NCBI GenBank assembly: GCA_008933765.1
Contig: WBUK01000001.1
Coordinates: forward strand, 124,001 to 188,000
Length of the DNA stretch: 64,000 nucleotides
DNA from: Ignavibacteriaceae bacterium
GTDB lineage: Bacteria > Bacteroidota > Ignavibacteria > Ignavibacteriales > Ignavibacteriaceae
Reading direction: 5' to 3'
The notes beneath the pieces were generated by a model that saw nothing but the letters and a program-made list of their open reading frames with translations, searched no databases and was not told the origin of the DNA. The translations under genes and the position numbers were made by a program. Shown here piece by piece: positions 1-8,203 of the stretch (position 1 is the stretch's first letter; each line of letters begins with the position of its first letter).

Positions 1-739
1 CCATTGTTAAACCTAACTTAGCGGCTTCTTCTAATGCCAAATTAAGCCACTCTTCTTTCTCTTTCAGCGAAGCATCGGGAATTAACGCAGAAACAAGATC
101 AATTGCATTGTCAATTAAAATACCGGTGGGTTCGCCTGTTTTTTTATCCTTCACAATTTCACCGCCCGGGGGCGAAACGGTTGCCGAGGTTATCCCTGCC
201 ATCCTCAGAGCCACCGAATTTGCAAGCGCTATATGCCCGTCAAAACGATGAATTAAAACGGGATTATCGGGCGAAACATCGTCTATCATCTCTTTTGTGG
301 GCAAATCTTTTTTCTCCCATGATTCGTGGTCCCAATCCCCGCCCGTTATCCAGCTTCCTTTTTCTTTACCGGAAATGAATTGTTGCAGCAATTGCGTAAA
401 CTCTGTTGTTGAAGTGGCGCCTCGAAGATTTAACCCTGCGAGTGATTCACCACCTGAAACAAAATGGACATGATCATCCGAAAGCCCGGGCAACATTAGT
501 GCTCCTTTCAGGTTTATTTCCTGATACCCCGGTTGCAATTTTTTCCGTGCTTCAGCCTCACTTCCGGCAAAAACAATGAGATTGCCTTCGGTTAAAACAG
601 ATTCAACATATTTTTGTTGTGGGTTTCCGGTGTAAATTACACCGTTATGATAAAACACTTGTTTCATTTGTGCATTGCCTGATAGTGTTAAAAAGCAAGC
701 AAATATTGCTGTTTTATAAAAAATTTTCTTCAGTTTCAT
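1..739 (-). CDS. Amidohydrolase family 3 (YtcJ-like) exported protein, 3' end outside window
   Basis: This reading frame is open from the ATG at 739 to the left window edge, giving about 246 residues of a longer protein. The N-terminus is a Sec signal peptide (MKLKKIFYK, then a hydrophobic stretch ending near SGNAQ). Next come the small N-terminal beta domain typical of metal-dependent hydrolases and the metal-binding DDHVHF motif. Further motifs match the amidohydrolase_3 family: TGGDWDHESW, HRFDGHIALANS and GEPTGILIDNA. In this family the enzyme hydrolyses amide-type bonds with divalent metal; the substrate cannot be read from sequence. The signal peptide implies a periplasmic or surface location. 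The C-terminal catalytic half lies outside the window. Confidence 0.85.
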   Translation of the reverse strand, partial: MKLKKIFYKTAIFACFLTLSGNAQMKQVFYHNGVIYTGNPQQKYVESVLTEGNLIVFAGSEAEARKKLQPGYQEINLKGALMLPGLSDDHVHFVSGGESLAGLNLRGATSTTEFTQLLQQFISGKEKGSWITGGDWDHESWEKKDLPTKEMIDDVSPDNPVLIHRFDGHIALANSVALRMAGITSATVSPPGGEIVKDKKTGEPTGILIDNAIDLVSALIPDASLKEKEEWLNLALEEAAKLGLTM

Positions 740-780
740 TTTTGGTTACTTTTTTAAAGAAAAACTCATTTGAATTATAG

Positions 781-805
781 CAAATTTAACTAAGTAACAA
801 ATTTA
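781..805 (-). promoter_or_regulatory. Two candidate -7 boxes for the amidohydrolase gene
   Basis: On the minus strand TAAATTTG occurs at 788-781 and again at 805-798, both matching the Bacteroidota -7 consensus TAnnTTTG. The lower one would start transcription about 35 bases before the ATG. I see no good TTTG -33 element at the usual distance, so this is only a candidate. Confidence 0.3.
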
Positions 806-886
806 AATTATAACGGTTTGCTGCGCTATTAATTAAAAAATGGCTATACTTTCGCTTCCTTTGATATCCATTAATCTGATTACTAC

Positions 887-919
887 AAACAAAAAGAGGC
901 TGCCGAAACCGGCAGCCTC
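887..919 (-). terminator. Intrinsic terminator after the adhesin-domain T9SS gene
   Basis: A perfect 10-bp stem (896-905 with 910-919, GAGGCTGCCG and its complement) closes a 4-base loop. On the minus strand it is followed by TTTTTGTTTG. It lies 24 bases after the stop codon of the minus-strand gene at 943. Confidence 0.9.
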
Positions 920-942
920 AGAGAACTCTTAAAAAGTAATTC

Positions 943-2184
943 TTATTTGTTCAGCATCATTTTGATTGATGAAACAAAACTCTGTCCGTTAACTCCACTT
1001 GCGTTGATCTTTGCAATGTAAAGACCTGAATTCAACATCGAAGCGTCGAAGTTTACGCTGTGCATTCCGGCGCCAAGGGTTCCGTTAACCAATGTGGCAA
1101 CTTCCTGACCAAGAACATTGTAAACTGAGAGAACAACTTTAGCATCAGTTGCTAACGAGAAGTTGATCAATGTTGAAGGGTTGAATGGGTTTGGATAGTT
1201 CTGGCTGAGTGAGAACTCTGTCGGGTTAGCTACTTCAACAACTACAGGGTCTGAGAAGCTGTAGGTGCCGTCATAATCCATCTGACGGAGTCTGTAGGTG
1301 TAAGAACCTGTTGCAAGGTTAGCATCTGTAAATGAATATTCATTTATTGATGTTGAAGTACCTTTACCCTCAACAAATCCAACGGCTACGAAAGGTGTTG
1401 CGCCTGCACTTCTTTCAACCTGGAAACCTCTGTTGTTGGTCTCTGTTGCGGTTGACCAGTTCAGGTTAACAGTTGTGCCAACAGTTGAAGCCCGGAACGA
1501 TGCAAACTCAACAGGAATAGGATCGCCACCGGCACTTACTTCATCCAGCATAATAGCATCGCCATCAACCATATTGTCAGCTACATATTCTCTGAAACCA
1601 ATGTAAATATTGGAACCGGCAGTAACCAATGCGCCAATGTCGTATGTTTTATATGTCCAACCTTGGGTAGGTACTATTGATGCTACTGCTGTGCTAAAAG
1701 ATGCGGGGTTGTTGTTATCAGTGGTTGAAATTTTCACTTCAACTAAATCAGCATAAGTTGCATACGCGCCTATCCAAAATTTCAACTGATCGCCGGGCTG
1801 TACATTAAGAATTTGCGGTGTAACCAACCACTGGTCGTTTCCAACTGCACCACCGGTGTTCCAGGTACAATAAGCAGATTTCAAGCCTGCAGTAGCACTT
1901 GGGGCTGTTGTGGCAGGACCTGTCCAACCACTTGGAGTTGTTCCGTAGGTGTGTGTTGTCCAACCGGTACCGCCATCAGGGTTCAGTTTTGCCCATCCGG
2001 CCGGTGGGAAAGTAGCGCCCTCAAAACTTTCATTGACGGAGTTTGAACTTTCGATCCAAGGTCCGGCAACGAATTCAGGTTGATCTGCTTTCTGCCAATG
2101 GAAACCTTTAACTGCTTTTTGCTGAGCATTAGCCAAGCCGAAAACAAAAATGGTTACCATGAAAACTGTGAAGAATCTTTTCAT
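943..2184 (-). CDS. Secreted cleaved-adhesin (choice-of-anchor J) domain protein with T9SS sorting domain
   Basis: The protein has 413 residues from the ATG at 2184. A longer reading frame exists, but only this start puts the signal peptide (MKRFFTVFMVTIFVFGLANA) at the N-terminus. Residues around 45-220 form a cleaved-adhesin/choice-of-anchor J jelly roll (FEGATFPPAGW, NDQWLVTPQI, IYIGFREY, IMLDEV). An FN3-like module follows (VNLNWSTATETNNRGFQVER), then the C-terminal sorting signal with SQNYPNPFNPST and a final SSIKMMLNK. Family knowledge says such proteins cross the outer membrane by type IX secretion and are anchored or released there. It is a single-gene unit ended by the hairpin at 887-919. 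Its binding target is unknown. Confidence 0.88.
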   Translation of the reverse strand: MKRFFTVFMVTIFVFGLANAQQKAVKGFHWQKADQPEFVAGPWIESSNSVNESFEGATFPPAGWAKLNPDGGTGWTTHTYGTTPSGWTGPATTAPSATAGLKSAYCTWNTGGAVGNDQWLVTPQILNVQPGDQLKFWIGAYATYADLVEVKISTTDNNNPASFSTAVASIVPTQGWTYKTYDIGALVTAGSNIYIGFREYVADNMVDGDAIMLDEVSAGGDPIPVEFASFRASTVGTTVNLNWSTATETNNRGFQVERSAGATPFVAVGFVEGKGTSTSINEYSFTDANLATGSYTYRLRQMDYDGTYSFSDPVVVEVANPTEFSLSQNYPNPFNPSTLINFSLATDAKVVLSVYNVLGQEVATLVNGTLGAGMHSVNFDASMLNSGLYIAKINASGVNGQSFVSSIKMMLNK

Positions 2185-2357
2185 GATTTGTTCCTTCTGA
2201 GTTTGTGATAATGTGAGATATTGAATTAAAATGTGTTTTTCTTGATGAAAACAAAACTTAAACATTTCAGAGACAAATTACAACTATTTGAACAAATAAG
2301 CAAAACCATTTTTCAGATATTTTTCTTTTTTTTATTTTTTCACTTTATTTTGTTACT

Positions 2358-2526
2358 TTGGCGAGTAACCAATTACTAATTTTCCGTTTCATTGGCATGT
2401 AACCAATAACTGATTTTTCATTTTTTTGGCAAATAACCAATAGCGAATTTTTTCATTTCGTTGGTAAGCAGCGGATAATGAATTCTTCTTATCATTGGCA
2501 AGTATTCAATAATTAATTATTGTATT
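2358..2526. repeat. 34-bp degenerate tandem array upstream of the CDF transporter
   Basis: Five units of 34, 34, 35, 34 and about 32 bp start at 2358, 2392, 2426, 2461 and 2495. Each begins TTGG(C/T), followed in most copies by a TAACCAATA-like core and an AT-rich tail. There are no unique spacers, so it is not a CRISPR. The array fills the 5' region of the gene starting at 2530; the rest of the 2185-2529 gap is AT-rich leader of the secreted-protein gene. Confidence 0.8.
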
Positions 2527-2529
2527 AAA

Positions 2530-3507
2530 GTGTACGCCCGTAGAGTAAAAGCAGGTGTTATTTCTCTCTTGATCGGTATATTAATGCTGATCCTTAAGTT
2601 CGGTGCTTATTACCTTACCGGTTCAGCGGCAATTTTCTCCGACGCTCTCGAGTCTATTGTGCACACTATGGCTACTTCGATGGCTTTGTTCAGTATTATC
2701 TACTCCTCCAAGCCACCCGACGAAAAACACCCCTACGGGCACGGAAACATGGAATATTTTTCCGCCGGTGCCGAAGGGCTGCTTATTCTGCTGGCTGCCG
2801 TTGGTATTATATATTATTCAGTTTTGGATATTATCAACCCGCCGGAAATTAAAAAACTTGATATCGGGATGGGAATTGTCGCCCTCGCCGGCTTAATTAA
2901 CCTATTCCTTGGGCTGTATCTTATCTCCACAGGAAAAAAGACAAACTCTCTGACACTCGTCGCCGACGGTAAACATGTCCTCACCGATTCTTATACAAGT
3001 CTTGGCGTTCTTGTTGGGGTGTTTATTGTCTTCCTGACTGATATTCAAATTCTCGACCCACTCTTCGCCATTTTTGTTGGGCTAAATATTATATGGACGG
3101 GCTACAATCTGTTGCGCGAAGCCTTCGGTGGGTTGATGCACGAAGCAGACAGTAACACCATTTCTGAAATTTCAAAAGTAATTCTTGCATTGCGACAAAA
3201 CAACTGGATTGATATCCATGAACTCAGATGCCGCCGTTCAGGAAGTAGGGTGGCAATCGATTTCCATCTGATTCTGCCTTGGTACACTACTATTAAGGAA
3301 GCTCACGATGAAGAAACACGAATTAAAGAAAACCTCAAAATGAACTTCCCCGAATCTGAAGTGCTGATACACTTCGATTATTGCAAACCTTCTTTGTGTA
3401 AGTTTTGCTATTACGAAAACTGTGCTGAACGGTCTGAGGCTCCCTCGGTTAAATTTGAATGGAACGAGGATAAAGCCACCGGAAAGCCGATTTATTTCAA
3501 AAAATAA
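2530..3507 (+). CDS. Cation diffusion facilitator (CDF) family transporter
   Basis: A 325-residue inner-membrane protein with about six transmembrane segments in the first 210 residues and a cytoplasmic C-terminal domain, the normal CDF layout. Diagnostic stretches are TGSAAIFSDALESIVHT in TM2, HPYGHGNMEYFSA after it, and ADGKHVLTDSYTSLGV at TM5, which carries the His/Asp metal site. CDF proteins export Zn, Fe, Mn, Co or Cd in exchange for protons; the metal cannot be assigned here. The C-terminus has four closely spaced Cys (pattern C-x4-C-x2-C-x4-C). The start is a GTG with no clear ribosome-binding site, because the upstream region is the 34-bp array. No in-frame alternative start lies in the preceding 40 bases. 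Confidence 0.88.
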   Translation: MYARRVKAGVISLLIGILMLILKFGAYYLTGSAAIFSDALESIVHTMATSMALFSIIYSSKPPDEKHPYGHGNMEYFSAGAEGLLILLAAVGIIYYSVLDIINPPEIKKLDIGMGIVALAGLINLFLGLYLISTGKKTNSLTLVADGKHVLTDSYTSLGVLVGVFIVFLTDIQILDPLFAIFVGLNIIWTGYNLLREAFGGLMHEADSNTISEISKVILALRQNNWIDIHELRCRRSGSRVAIDFHLILPWYTTIKEAHDEETRIKENLKMNFPESEVLIHFDYCKPSLCKFCYYENCAERSEAPSVKFEWNEDKATGKPIYFKK

Positions 3508-3541
3508 CCTGATACTCAATATAAAGAGATGAGGAGTTGAT

Positions 3542-4525
3542 ATGCCTGATCTAAAAACAAAATACCTAAACCTTGAATTAAATAACCCGCTGATTGCCGC
3601 TTCCTCAGGCGTTACGAAATCTCTTTCCAATCTGAAAAGATTAGAAGAATACGGAATCGGTGCAGTGGTGCTCAAAAGCTTTTTTGAAGAATCGATTAAA
3701 AGCGACCAAATCCTAAACCCCGCGGAAGATTATCACCCCGAAGTTTACGAATACTTCGGCTACGAACATGATAAATATTTCGGGCTTAACGAATATTGCG
3801 ACCTGATTGCCTCAGCAAAAGCATCGATGAAAATTCCGGTTATTGCAAGCATCAACTGCGTTTCTGCTGACTGGTGGTTCAAATTTTCGGAGCAAATTGA
3901 AGCCGCCGGCGCAGATGCCATCGAGCTGAATGTGTTTAACTATGCCTCTTCAAGAAACTTTGCCTCGCCCAATATTGAAAAAATTTACACCGATATTGTT
4001 AAAGGCGTAAAGAATAGCGTGAAAATACCGGTTGCGATTAAGATCGGGCAAAATTTCACTTCTATTCCACACTTTGTTTCCGATTTGGAAAAAAGCGGCG
4101 TGAACGGGGTGGTGCTTTTCAATCGTTTTACCGACCTCGATATGGATATTGACAATTTCGAATTTAAAACTTCTTTCGAATTTAGCGAAAAACACGAGTT
4201 TTTTATCCCGCTCAGATGGATTGCAATTCTTTATCGGCAGGTGAAGTGCAGCCTTGGCGCTTCAACCGGCGTAAAAGGTTTTGAGGAAGTGGTTAAATTC
4301 CTGCTTGCGGGTGCCTCAGGTGTTCAGATTGCTTCGGCGATTTACCAACAAGGTCCCGAAGTTATTTCAAAAATTCTTACCGACCTGGAAGAATGGATGA
4401 GAAAACACGAGATTGAAAACCTTGCCACTATTAAAGGTAAACTCAGTTTTTCCGTTGGCGCTGAAGGGGTTGCAAACTACTATATGCGCTCGCAGTTTAT
4501 GGAGAAAATAACTCAGTACGAATAA
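3542..4525 (+). CDS. Dihydroorotate dehydrogenase-like flavoprotein
   Basis: 327 residues with the FMN-binding TIM barrel of class 1 dihydroorotate dehydrogenases: an N-terminal LNNPLIAASSGVTKS, IPVIASINCVS near residue 100, AIELNVFNY, IPVAIKIG and the C-terminal phosphate-binding segment LAGASGVQIASAIYQ. This branch is normally annotated DHOD-like because it differs from PyrD around the catalytic Cys/Ser loop. The reaction may be pyrimidine-related or an unrelated flavin oxidation. The start has a good ribosome-binding site (GAGGAG, 6 bases upstream). It follows the CDF gene by 34 bases, so the two may be co-transcribed, and it converges on ispE. Confidence 0.85.
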   Translation: MPDLKTKYLNLELNNPLIAASSGVTKSLSNLKRLEEYGIGAVVLKSFFEESIKSDQILNPAEDYHPEVYEYFGYEHDKYFGLNEYCDLIASAKASMKIPVIASINCVSADWWFKFSEQIEAAGADAIELNVFNYASSRNFASPNIEKIYTDIVKGVKNSVKIPVAIKIGQNFTSIPHFVSDLEKSGVNGVVLFNRFTDLDMDIDNFEFKTSFEFSEKHEFFIPLRWIAILYRQVKCSLGASTGVKGFEEVVKFLLAGASGVQIASAIYQQGPEVISKILTDLEEWMRKHEIENLATIKGKLSFSVGAEGVANYYMRSQFMEKITQYE

Positions 4526-4540
4526 AAACTGAGTTATACC

Positions 4541-4573
4541 ATACCGATTAAAATCTCTCACAGTTCCTGTGAG
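4541..4573 (-). terminator. Possible terminator at the 3' end of ispE
   Basis: CTCACAG-TTC-CTGTGAG (4557-4573) is a perfect 7-bp hairpin that includes the ispE stop codon. On the minus strand it is followed by AGATTTTAAT, a weak T-tract. A second hairpin (AACTCAGT with ACTGAGTT, about 4509-4534) spans the stop of the opposing plus-strand gene. Confidence 0.35.
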
Positions 4574-5394
4574 AAAACAAAATAGTTTTGCGGAAGTGTT
4601 CTAACGAACGCTTCCGCTTTTTCATTATTGTTAAAAATGCCAAAAACGGTTGAGCCGCTGCCGCTCATAAGCGCAAATTCTGCACCGTTATCGTAAAACT
4701 GCTCTTTAAGTTCAGCAATTTCCGGGTGGTTAACGAAAACAGTATCTTCAAAAACATTTTTAACCGACATTCGTAACTCTTTGTAATCGCTTATTTTTCG
4801 TTTGTTTAGTTCACGCAAATTATAGCCGGCTGCGCCAACCCGGCAGCCTGCATAAGCTTCAGAGGTTGAGATAAATATTCCCGGATTAACCACAACCAGA
4901 CTTCCGGTCAATTCAAACTCAAGTTCGGTTAATATCTCCCCTCTTCCCTCTCCAAACGAAGGATACGGATGAATGAAAAAAGGTACATCCGAGCCAAGTT
5001 CTGCGCCAAAAACCTCAAGCTCTTTCTTGCCATAACCCAACCTGAACAAATCGTTCAATCCCAAAAGAACCGAAGCTGCATTGGAAGAACCACCTCCTAA
5101 ACCTGCACCCAAAGGGATCCGTTTCTTCAGCGAAATCCGAGCCGGTAATTTTTTACCGCTCTTCTTTTCCATCAATAGAATTGCTTTGAAAATCAGATTA
5201 TTCTCAAAACCTGCCTTGTTAAGCTCGTCGCTGTCGGTTTCAATTATGTGTCTGTCGCACGCTTGAATAACAACTTCATCGCAAAGCTCCAACGGATAGT
5301 AAACAGTCTCAATGTTATGAAAACCGTCACTTCTTTTTTCCGTGATAAAAAGTCCGAAATTTATTTTTGCGGGCGAGTTAATTATTAATTTCAC
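4558..5394 (-). CDS. ispE: 4-diphosphocytidyl-2-C-methyl-D-erythritol kinase
   Basis: 278 residues, the usual length for IspE. This GHMP-kinase enzyme phosphorylates CDP-methylerythritol in the non-mevalonate isoprenoid pathway. Seen directly: N-terminal SPAKINFGLFITEKRSDGFH (AKxNLxL-type substrate motif), the glycine/serine ATP loop PLGAGLGGGSSNAA near residue 90, GSDVPFFIHP, and the C-terminal MSGSGSTVFGIF. It is the last gene of a minus-strand run with three glycosyltransferases, about 106 bases after the stop of the previous one. That fits lipid-carrier supply next to envelope glycan synthesis, but the link is only positional. Confidence 0.95.
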   Translation of the reverse strand: MKLIINSPAKINFGLFITEKRSDGFHNIETVYYPLELCDEVVIQACDRHIIETDSDELNKAGFENNLIFKAILLMEKKSGKKLPARISLKKRIPLGAGLGGGSSNAASVLLGLNDLFRLGYGKKELEVFGAELGSDVPFFIHPYPSFGEGRGEILTELEFELTGSLVVVNPGIFISTSEAYAGCRVGAAGYNLRELNKRKISDYKELRMSVKNVFEDTVFVNHPEIAELKEQFYDNGAEFALMSGSGSTVFGIFNNNEKAEAFVRTLPQNYFVFSQEL

Positions 5395-5500
5395 CGGAGT
5401 AAATACCTTTTTTCAATAAAATGTCTGTTCATCCTCAGAGTTATTTTTAACGGTACAAAATAACATAAGCGTTTGTGTCCTATTTACAACTGTTGTATCA

Positions 5501-6625
5501 CTACTTTTCAATTACTTTCACTGCTGCATTCACAACTGCCCGGTACATCCCCTCCAAATCTACCATCTGAATACACTCTAAATTGTAAGGGCACTCCCGT
5601 TTCCAGCAGGGTGCACAGAAAAGGTCGGCAGGGTAAAACTTCACTCCGTAATCATACAGGTCAATTTCCGTCCAGCAGCTCAAGCCAAACCAGGAAACAA
5701 TATATTTATTCAACGCAATCCCGAGGTGCATCCCGAAAGAATCACCGGTAACGATAATATCAGCCAGCGATTCATAAACAGCCCCCATTCGCACGCCTTC
5801 GTTCACCGGTGTGTTGATTACCTCCAACGGAAAAGCATTTGCTATCTCTTCGTTTCGTTCTTTATCTTCAGGTCCACCGAGCAGAATCACCTTCAGATCA
5901 GTCTCTTTCAAAATGCGATCTATAAGCGTGATGTGCTGGTCGATCCTCATTTTCTTATTCGGAAACAAAGTGGAGCACCCCGTGTTAAAACCCACAATCG
6001 TATCTTTTGGATGAAAACCGTAGTTTTTCCTGATTTTTGCAGCTTTTTCTTTTTCTGCCTCTGTCAGCGAAAAGACATATCTTGTCCTCTCATATTCCAA
6101 ATCGAGCGTAGCGGCAACATACTCCTGTTTTGTTTTTTGGTTAACCTTAAATTTCAGGTGATCATCCAATCCGAGCATATAGTTATAGTGCGCACCCTCA
6201 TTCACGGGAACAATTTTTCCGTCGTCGTTTAGTCCAAAACCTTTTTTATCTTTTGCTTGAACCGAGTTCAGAAGTGCTGCTGCCTTTTGCGATTTATCTA
6301 AGTTTGCTGCAATATCAAACTTCATGTTCTGCAAAATGTTAATTGAATCGGTGTTATAAACAAACACTTTCTGAAGTAAAGGATTATTCTCCAACAGCGG
6401 AGCTGAAATCTTTTCCGTTACCCAATAAATCGAAGAGATGGGGTACTTTTTCTTCAGCAGCGGCAGTTGTGCTGTTGACATCAACACATCCCCCATGGCA
6501 TCAAGATTTATAATAAGAATCTTCGTTCCCATCGGTTGTGGGTCTTTACATCCCTGCTCAATGCAGTTGTGCCCGGGAAAGCAGGGTTTATAGCCGTTAA
6601 AGTGTTTACAATCCGGAATTATCAT
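5501..6625 (-). CDS. GT9 family glycosyltransferase with N- and C-terminal cysteine clusters
   Basis: 374 residues, GT-B fold, similar to ADP-heptose:LPS heptosyltransferases. The Rossmann start is KILIINLDAMGDVLMST (near residue 35), the nucleotide-sugar region has VGFNTGCSTLFPNKKM, and ITGDSFGMHLGIALNK matches the GT9 donor motif. Before the GT-B domain is a short extension with Cys 6, 15, 21 and 26 (CxHFNGYKPC...C...C). After the donor site is a second four-Cys motif with spacing C-x2-C-x4-C-x5-C. The second motif is common in GT9 enzymes. The first may bind a metal or form disulfides with it. It probably adds a sugar to lipid A core or a surface glycan on the cytoplasmic face of the inner membrane. 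Confidence 0.88.
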   Translation of the reverse strand: MIIPDCKHFNGYKPCFPGHNCIEQGCKDPQPMGTKILIINLDAMGDVLMSTAQLPLLKKKYPISSIYWVTEKISAPLLENNPLLQKVFVYNTDSINILQNMKFDIAANLDKSQKAAALLNSVQAKDKKGFGLNDDGKIVPVNEGAHYNYMLGLDDHLKFKVNQKTKQEYVAATLDLEYERTRYVFSLTEAEKEKAAKIRKNYGFHPKDTIVGFNTGCSTLFPNKKMRIDQHITLIDRILKETDLKVILLGGPEDKERNEEIANAFPLEVINTPVNEGVRMGAVYESLADIIVTGDSFGMHLGIALNKYIVSWFGLSCWTEIDLYDYGVKFYPADLFCAPCWKRECPYNLECIQMVDLEGMYRAVVNAAVKVIEK

Positions 6626-6630
6626 TTTTA

Positions 6631-6810
6631 TTCAGTTCTTCGTTTAAAATTGGTTCAAATTTTACTGTTGTTTTCAATCCGTTAAGGCGGAATGTTGAAG
6701 TAAACTTCCCTCTTTTACTCTAAAATGATTGTTATTATATTGTCATTAATCCGTTGAAACGGAATGTTGAGAACGATTCAGTTCCTGTTCCAAAAATGGC
6801 TCAAATTTCT
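6631..6810. repeat. Duplication of a gene 3' end into the spacer between two GT9 genes
   Basis: The spacer 6626-6745 contains imperfect copies of the end of the next gene. AATCCGTT...CGGAATGTTGA occurs at 6677-6700 and at 6749-6772 (72 bases apart). TTCAGTTC...TTCAAATTTT at about 6631 matches TTCAGTTC...CTCAAATTTC at about 6777. The second member of each pair is the coding 3' end (last residues and stop) of the gene at 6746-8203. Confidence 0.6.
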
Positions 6811-8203
6811 CAATAACTTCGTTAAACCCTACATTTTCCAAAGTCGGGTTTGTAGTTACAATGGTCTCGTATCTTGTGTTATACGGGTACCAAATCATAT
6901 CCTGTGTGTTATATTTTACATACAGCCCAAATACCGGAATGTCATTCACAGAAGCAAGGTGAACTGTTGCCGTATCAGGCGTAAACAAAAGATTAACCCG
7001 CGCTAACGCTTCGCAAAATTCCCCAAAATCAGTTGTAACATAAATTTGAGTGCGCGCTTCTCTTGGTATTTTTGGTGTAAGATTTTCACTTTCTTTCTCA
7101 CTCTGCAAATTTGCCTGAAGGTTTTCTGCTAAATCATCAACTGCGGTTTCCTTTGCCAAATCTGAATCTGTCGCTAAATTCGCCCGGAGTTCTTTCGCCC
7201 TTCGCTCAACAGCGACCTTCCCCGCCAAATCCAAATCTGTCGCTAAATTTGCCTGAAGTTCTCCTGCCCGCTCATCACCGGCAATCTCCCGTGCCAATTC
7301 CAAATCTGCAACTGAACAAAACAACAGGCTTTCAATCTTTCTTTCAGCTAAAAATTGCAGCAATTGCTTGTATCTTTCAACACCCCAAAACCTCGCTTTG
7401 CTGCCGGCTGATATATTCACACCTACTAAAAACCTTCTGCCTGCTTTTTTATCTCCTTGAATGCTTTGGGGTGTTTCAAACTCTCCAAACCCCATTTCTG
7501 CAAATTTCCGTGCTGCTGTTTCTTTGCTTTTCTCTGACGGAAAAAATCTAACCCTGATTTCACCACCCGACAGATATGGTAATTCTTCCCTCAGAAACCC
7601 GTTTTCAGTTTGCTGTTCTTCTGCCTTTTGAGGCGTTTCCTTCATCCGGTGCGCTTTAACAACCTCCGGCGTTTCACCTTTATCATTCTTAAATACTGCT
7701 AAAAGCGCCAGCAATCGCTCAATAACATGGTGCGTTACAGGGTCGGGCTTTTCAACTGTATGAGTATAAAGCGCATTGTTGTTTTTTCTAAGCCCGATAA
7801 TATCTGCAACTTTTGAATGAGCAATAATGTAACTAACCGTAACCGACACATCATCATGCAGATCGATCAAACATTTATAACCGCCACTGTTTATTCGCTT
7901 CAGTAACTCTTTTGTCCCCTTTTTCCCTTTTTCAAACACGATTACTTCGTCAACATCAGGGTTATTTTTGAAAACGAAGTGGTTGTTTTTATCGGCAATA
8001 ACTGTTATTTTGCACCCGGTGCCCTCTTTAAGTAAATGCAGAAAAGGAGTAACCACCAGCGCATCCCCAATTCTGTTCAGCCTGATAGCAACAACTTTAT
8101 TCCCCGGCAACAAATTCACAAACCCCGTTCCCGGTTTTCTGTGCCCCCTGAACAAAATCCACTTCAGAAAAAGGTTTTTGAAAAATATTTCAACTTCTTT
8201 CAT
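6746..8203 (-). CDS. GT9 family glycosyltransferase with internal 23-residue repeats
   Basis: 485 residues, against about 350 for most GT9 heptosyltransferases. N-terminal GNKVVAIRLNRIGDALVVTPFL is the GT9 Rossmann start, VNISAGSKARFWGVERYKQLL the donor-binding region, and FTPDTATVHLASVNDIPVFGLY the conserved C-terminal motif. The extra length is a loop of roughly residues 297-370, made largely of three tandem 23-residue units (consensus LA...AxELQANLATDxD), followed by charged low-complexity sequence. A second short low-complexity stretch lies before it. Both insertions sit between fold elements, so the catalytic core looks intact. The stop of the upstream GT9 gene overlaps this start by 14 bases, indicating translational coupling. 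The acceptor sugar is unknown. Confidence 0.85.
   Translation of the reverse strand: MKEVEIFFKNLFLKWILFRGHRKPGTGFVNLLPGNKVVAIRLNRIGDALVVTPFLHLLKEGTGCKITVIADKNNHFVFKNNPDVDEVIVFEKGKKGTKELLKRINSGGYKCLIDLHDDVSVTVSYIIAHSKVADIIGLRKNNNALYTHTVEKPDPVTHHVIERLLALLAVFKNDKGETPEVVKAHRMKETPQKAEEQQTENGFLREELPYLSGGEIRVRFFPSEKSKETAARKFAEMGFGEFETPQSIQGDKKAGRRFLVGVNISAGSKARFWGVERYKQLLQFLAERKIESLLFCSVADLELAREIAGDERAGELQANLATDLDLAGKVAVERRAKELRANLATDSDLAKETAVDDLAENLQANLQSEKESENLTPKIPREARTQIYVTTDFGEFCEALARVNLLFTPDTATVHLASVNDIPVFGLYVKYNTQDMIWYPYNTRYETIVTTNPTLENVGFNEVIEKFEPFLEQELNRSQHSVSTD
7107..7313 (-). repeat. Three tandem 69-bp units inside a glycosyltransferase gene
   Basis: Units start at 7107, 7176 and 7245, each exactly 69 bp (23 codons). 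All open AAATT(T/C)GCC and close near AAATCTG(T)CG/CAAC. The units differ by many substitutions, but spacing is exact and the reading frame is kept. Confidence 0.9.

Noticed and set aside
1813-2046. 77-codon Cys-rich plus-strand ORF
   Set aside because: Antisense to the cleaved-adhesin domain of the T9SS protein; composition follows from the opposite strand.
2358-2526. Possible CRISPR array because of regular repeats of about 34 bp
   Set aside because: Units are directly adjacent without spacers, are degenerate, and no cas gene is in the window. The same reasoning applies to 29731-29832 and 18814-18941.
7111-7551. 146-codon plus-strand ORF with Pro/Leu/Asn-rich repeats
   Set aside because: Antisense to the 23-residue repeats of the GT9 gene; its repeats mirror those units and the opposite frame has clear GT9 motifs.
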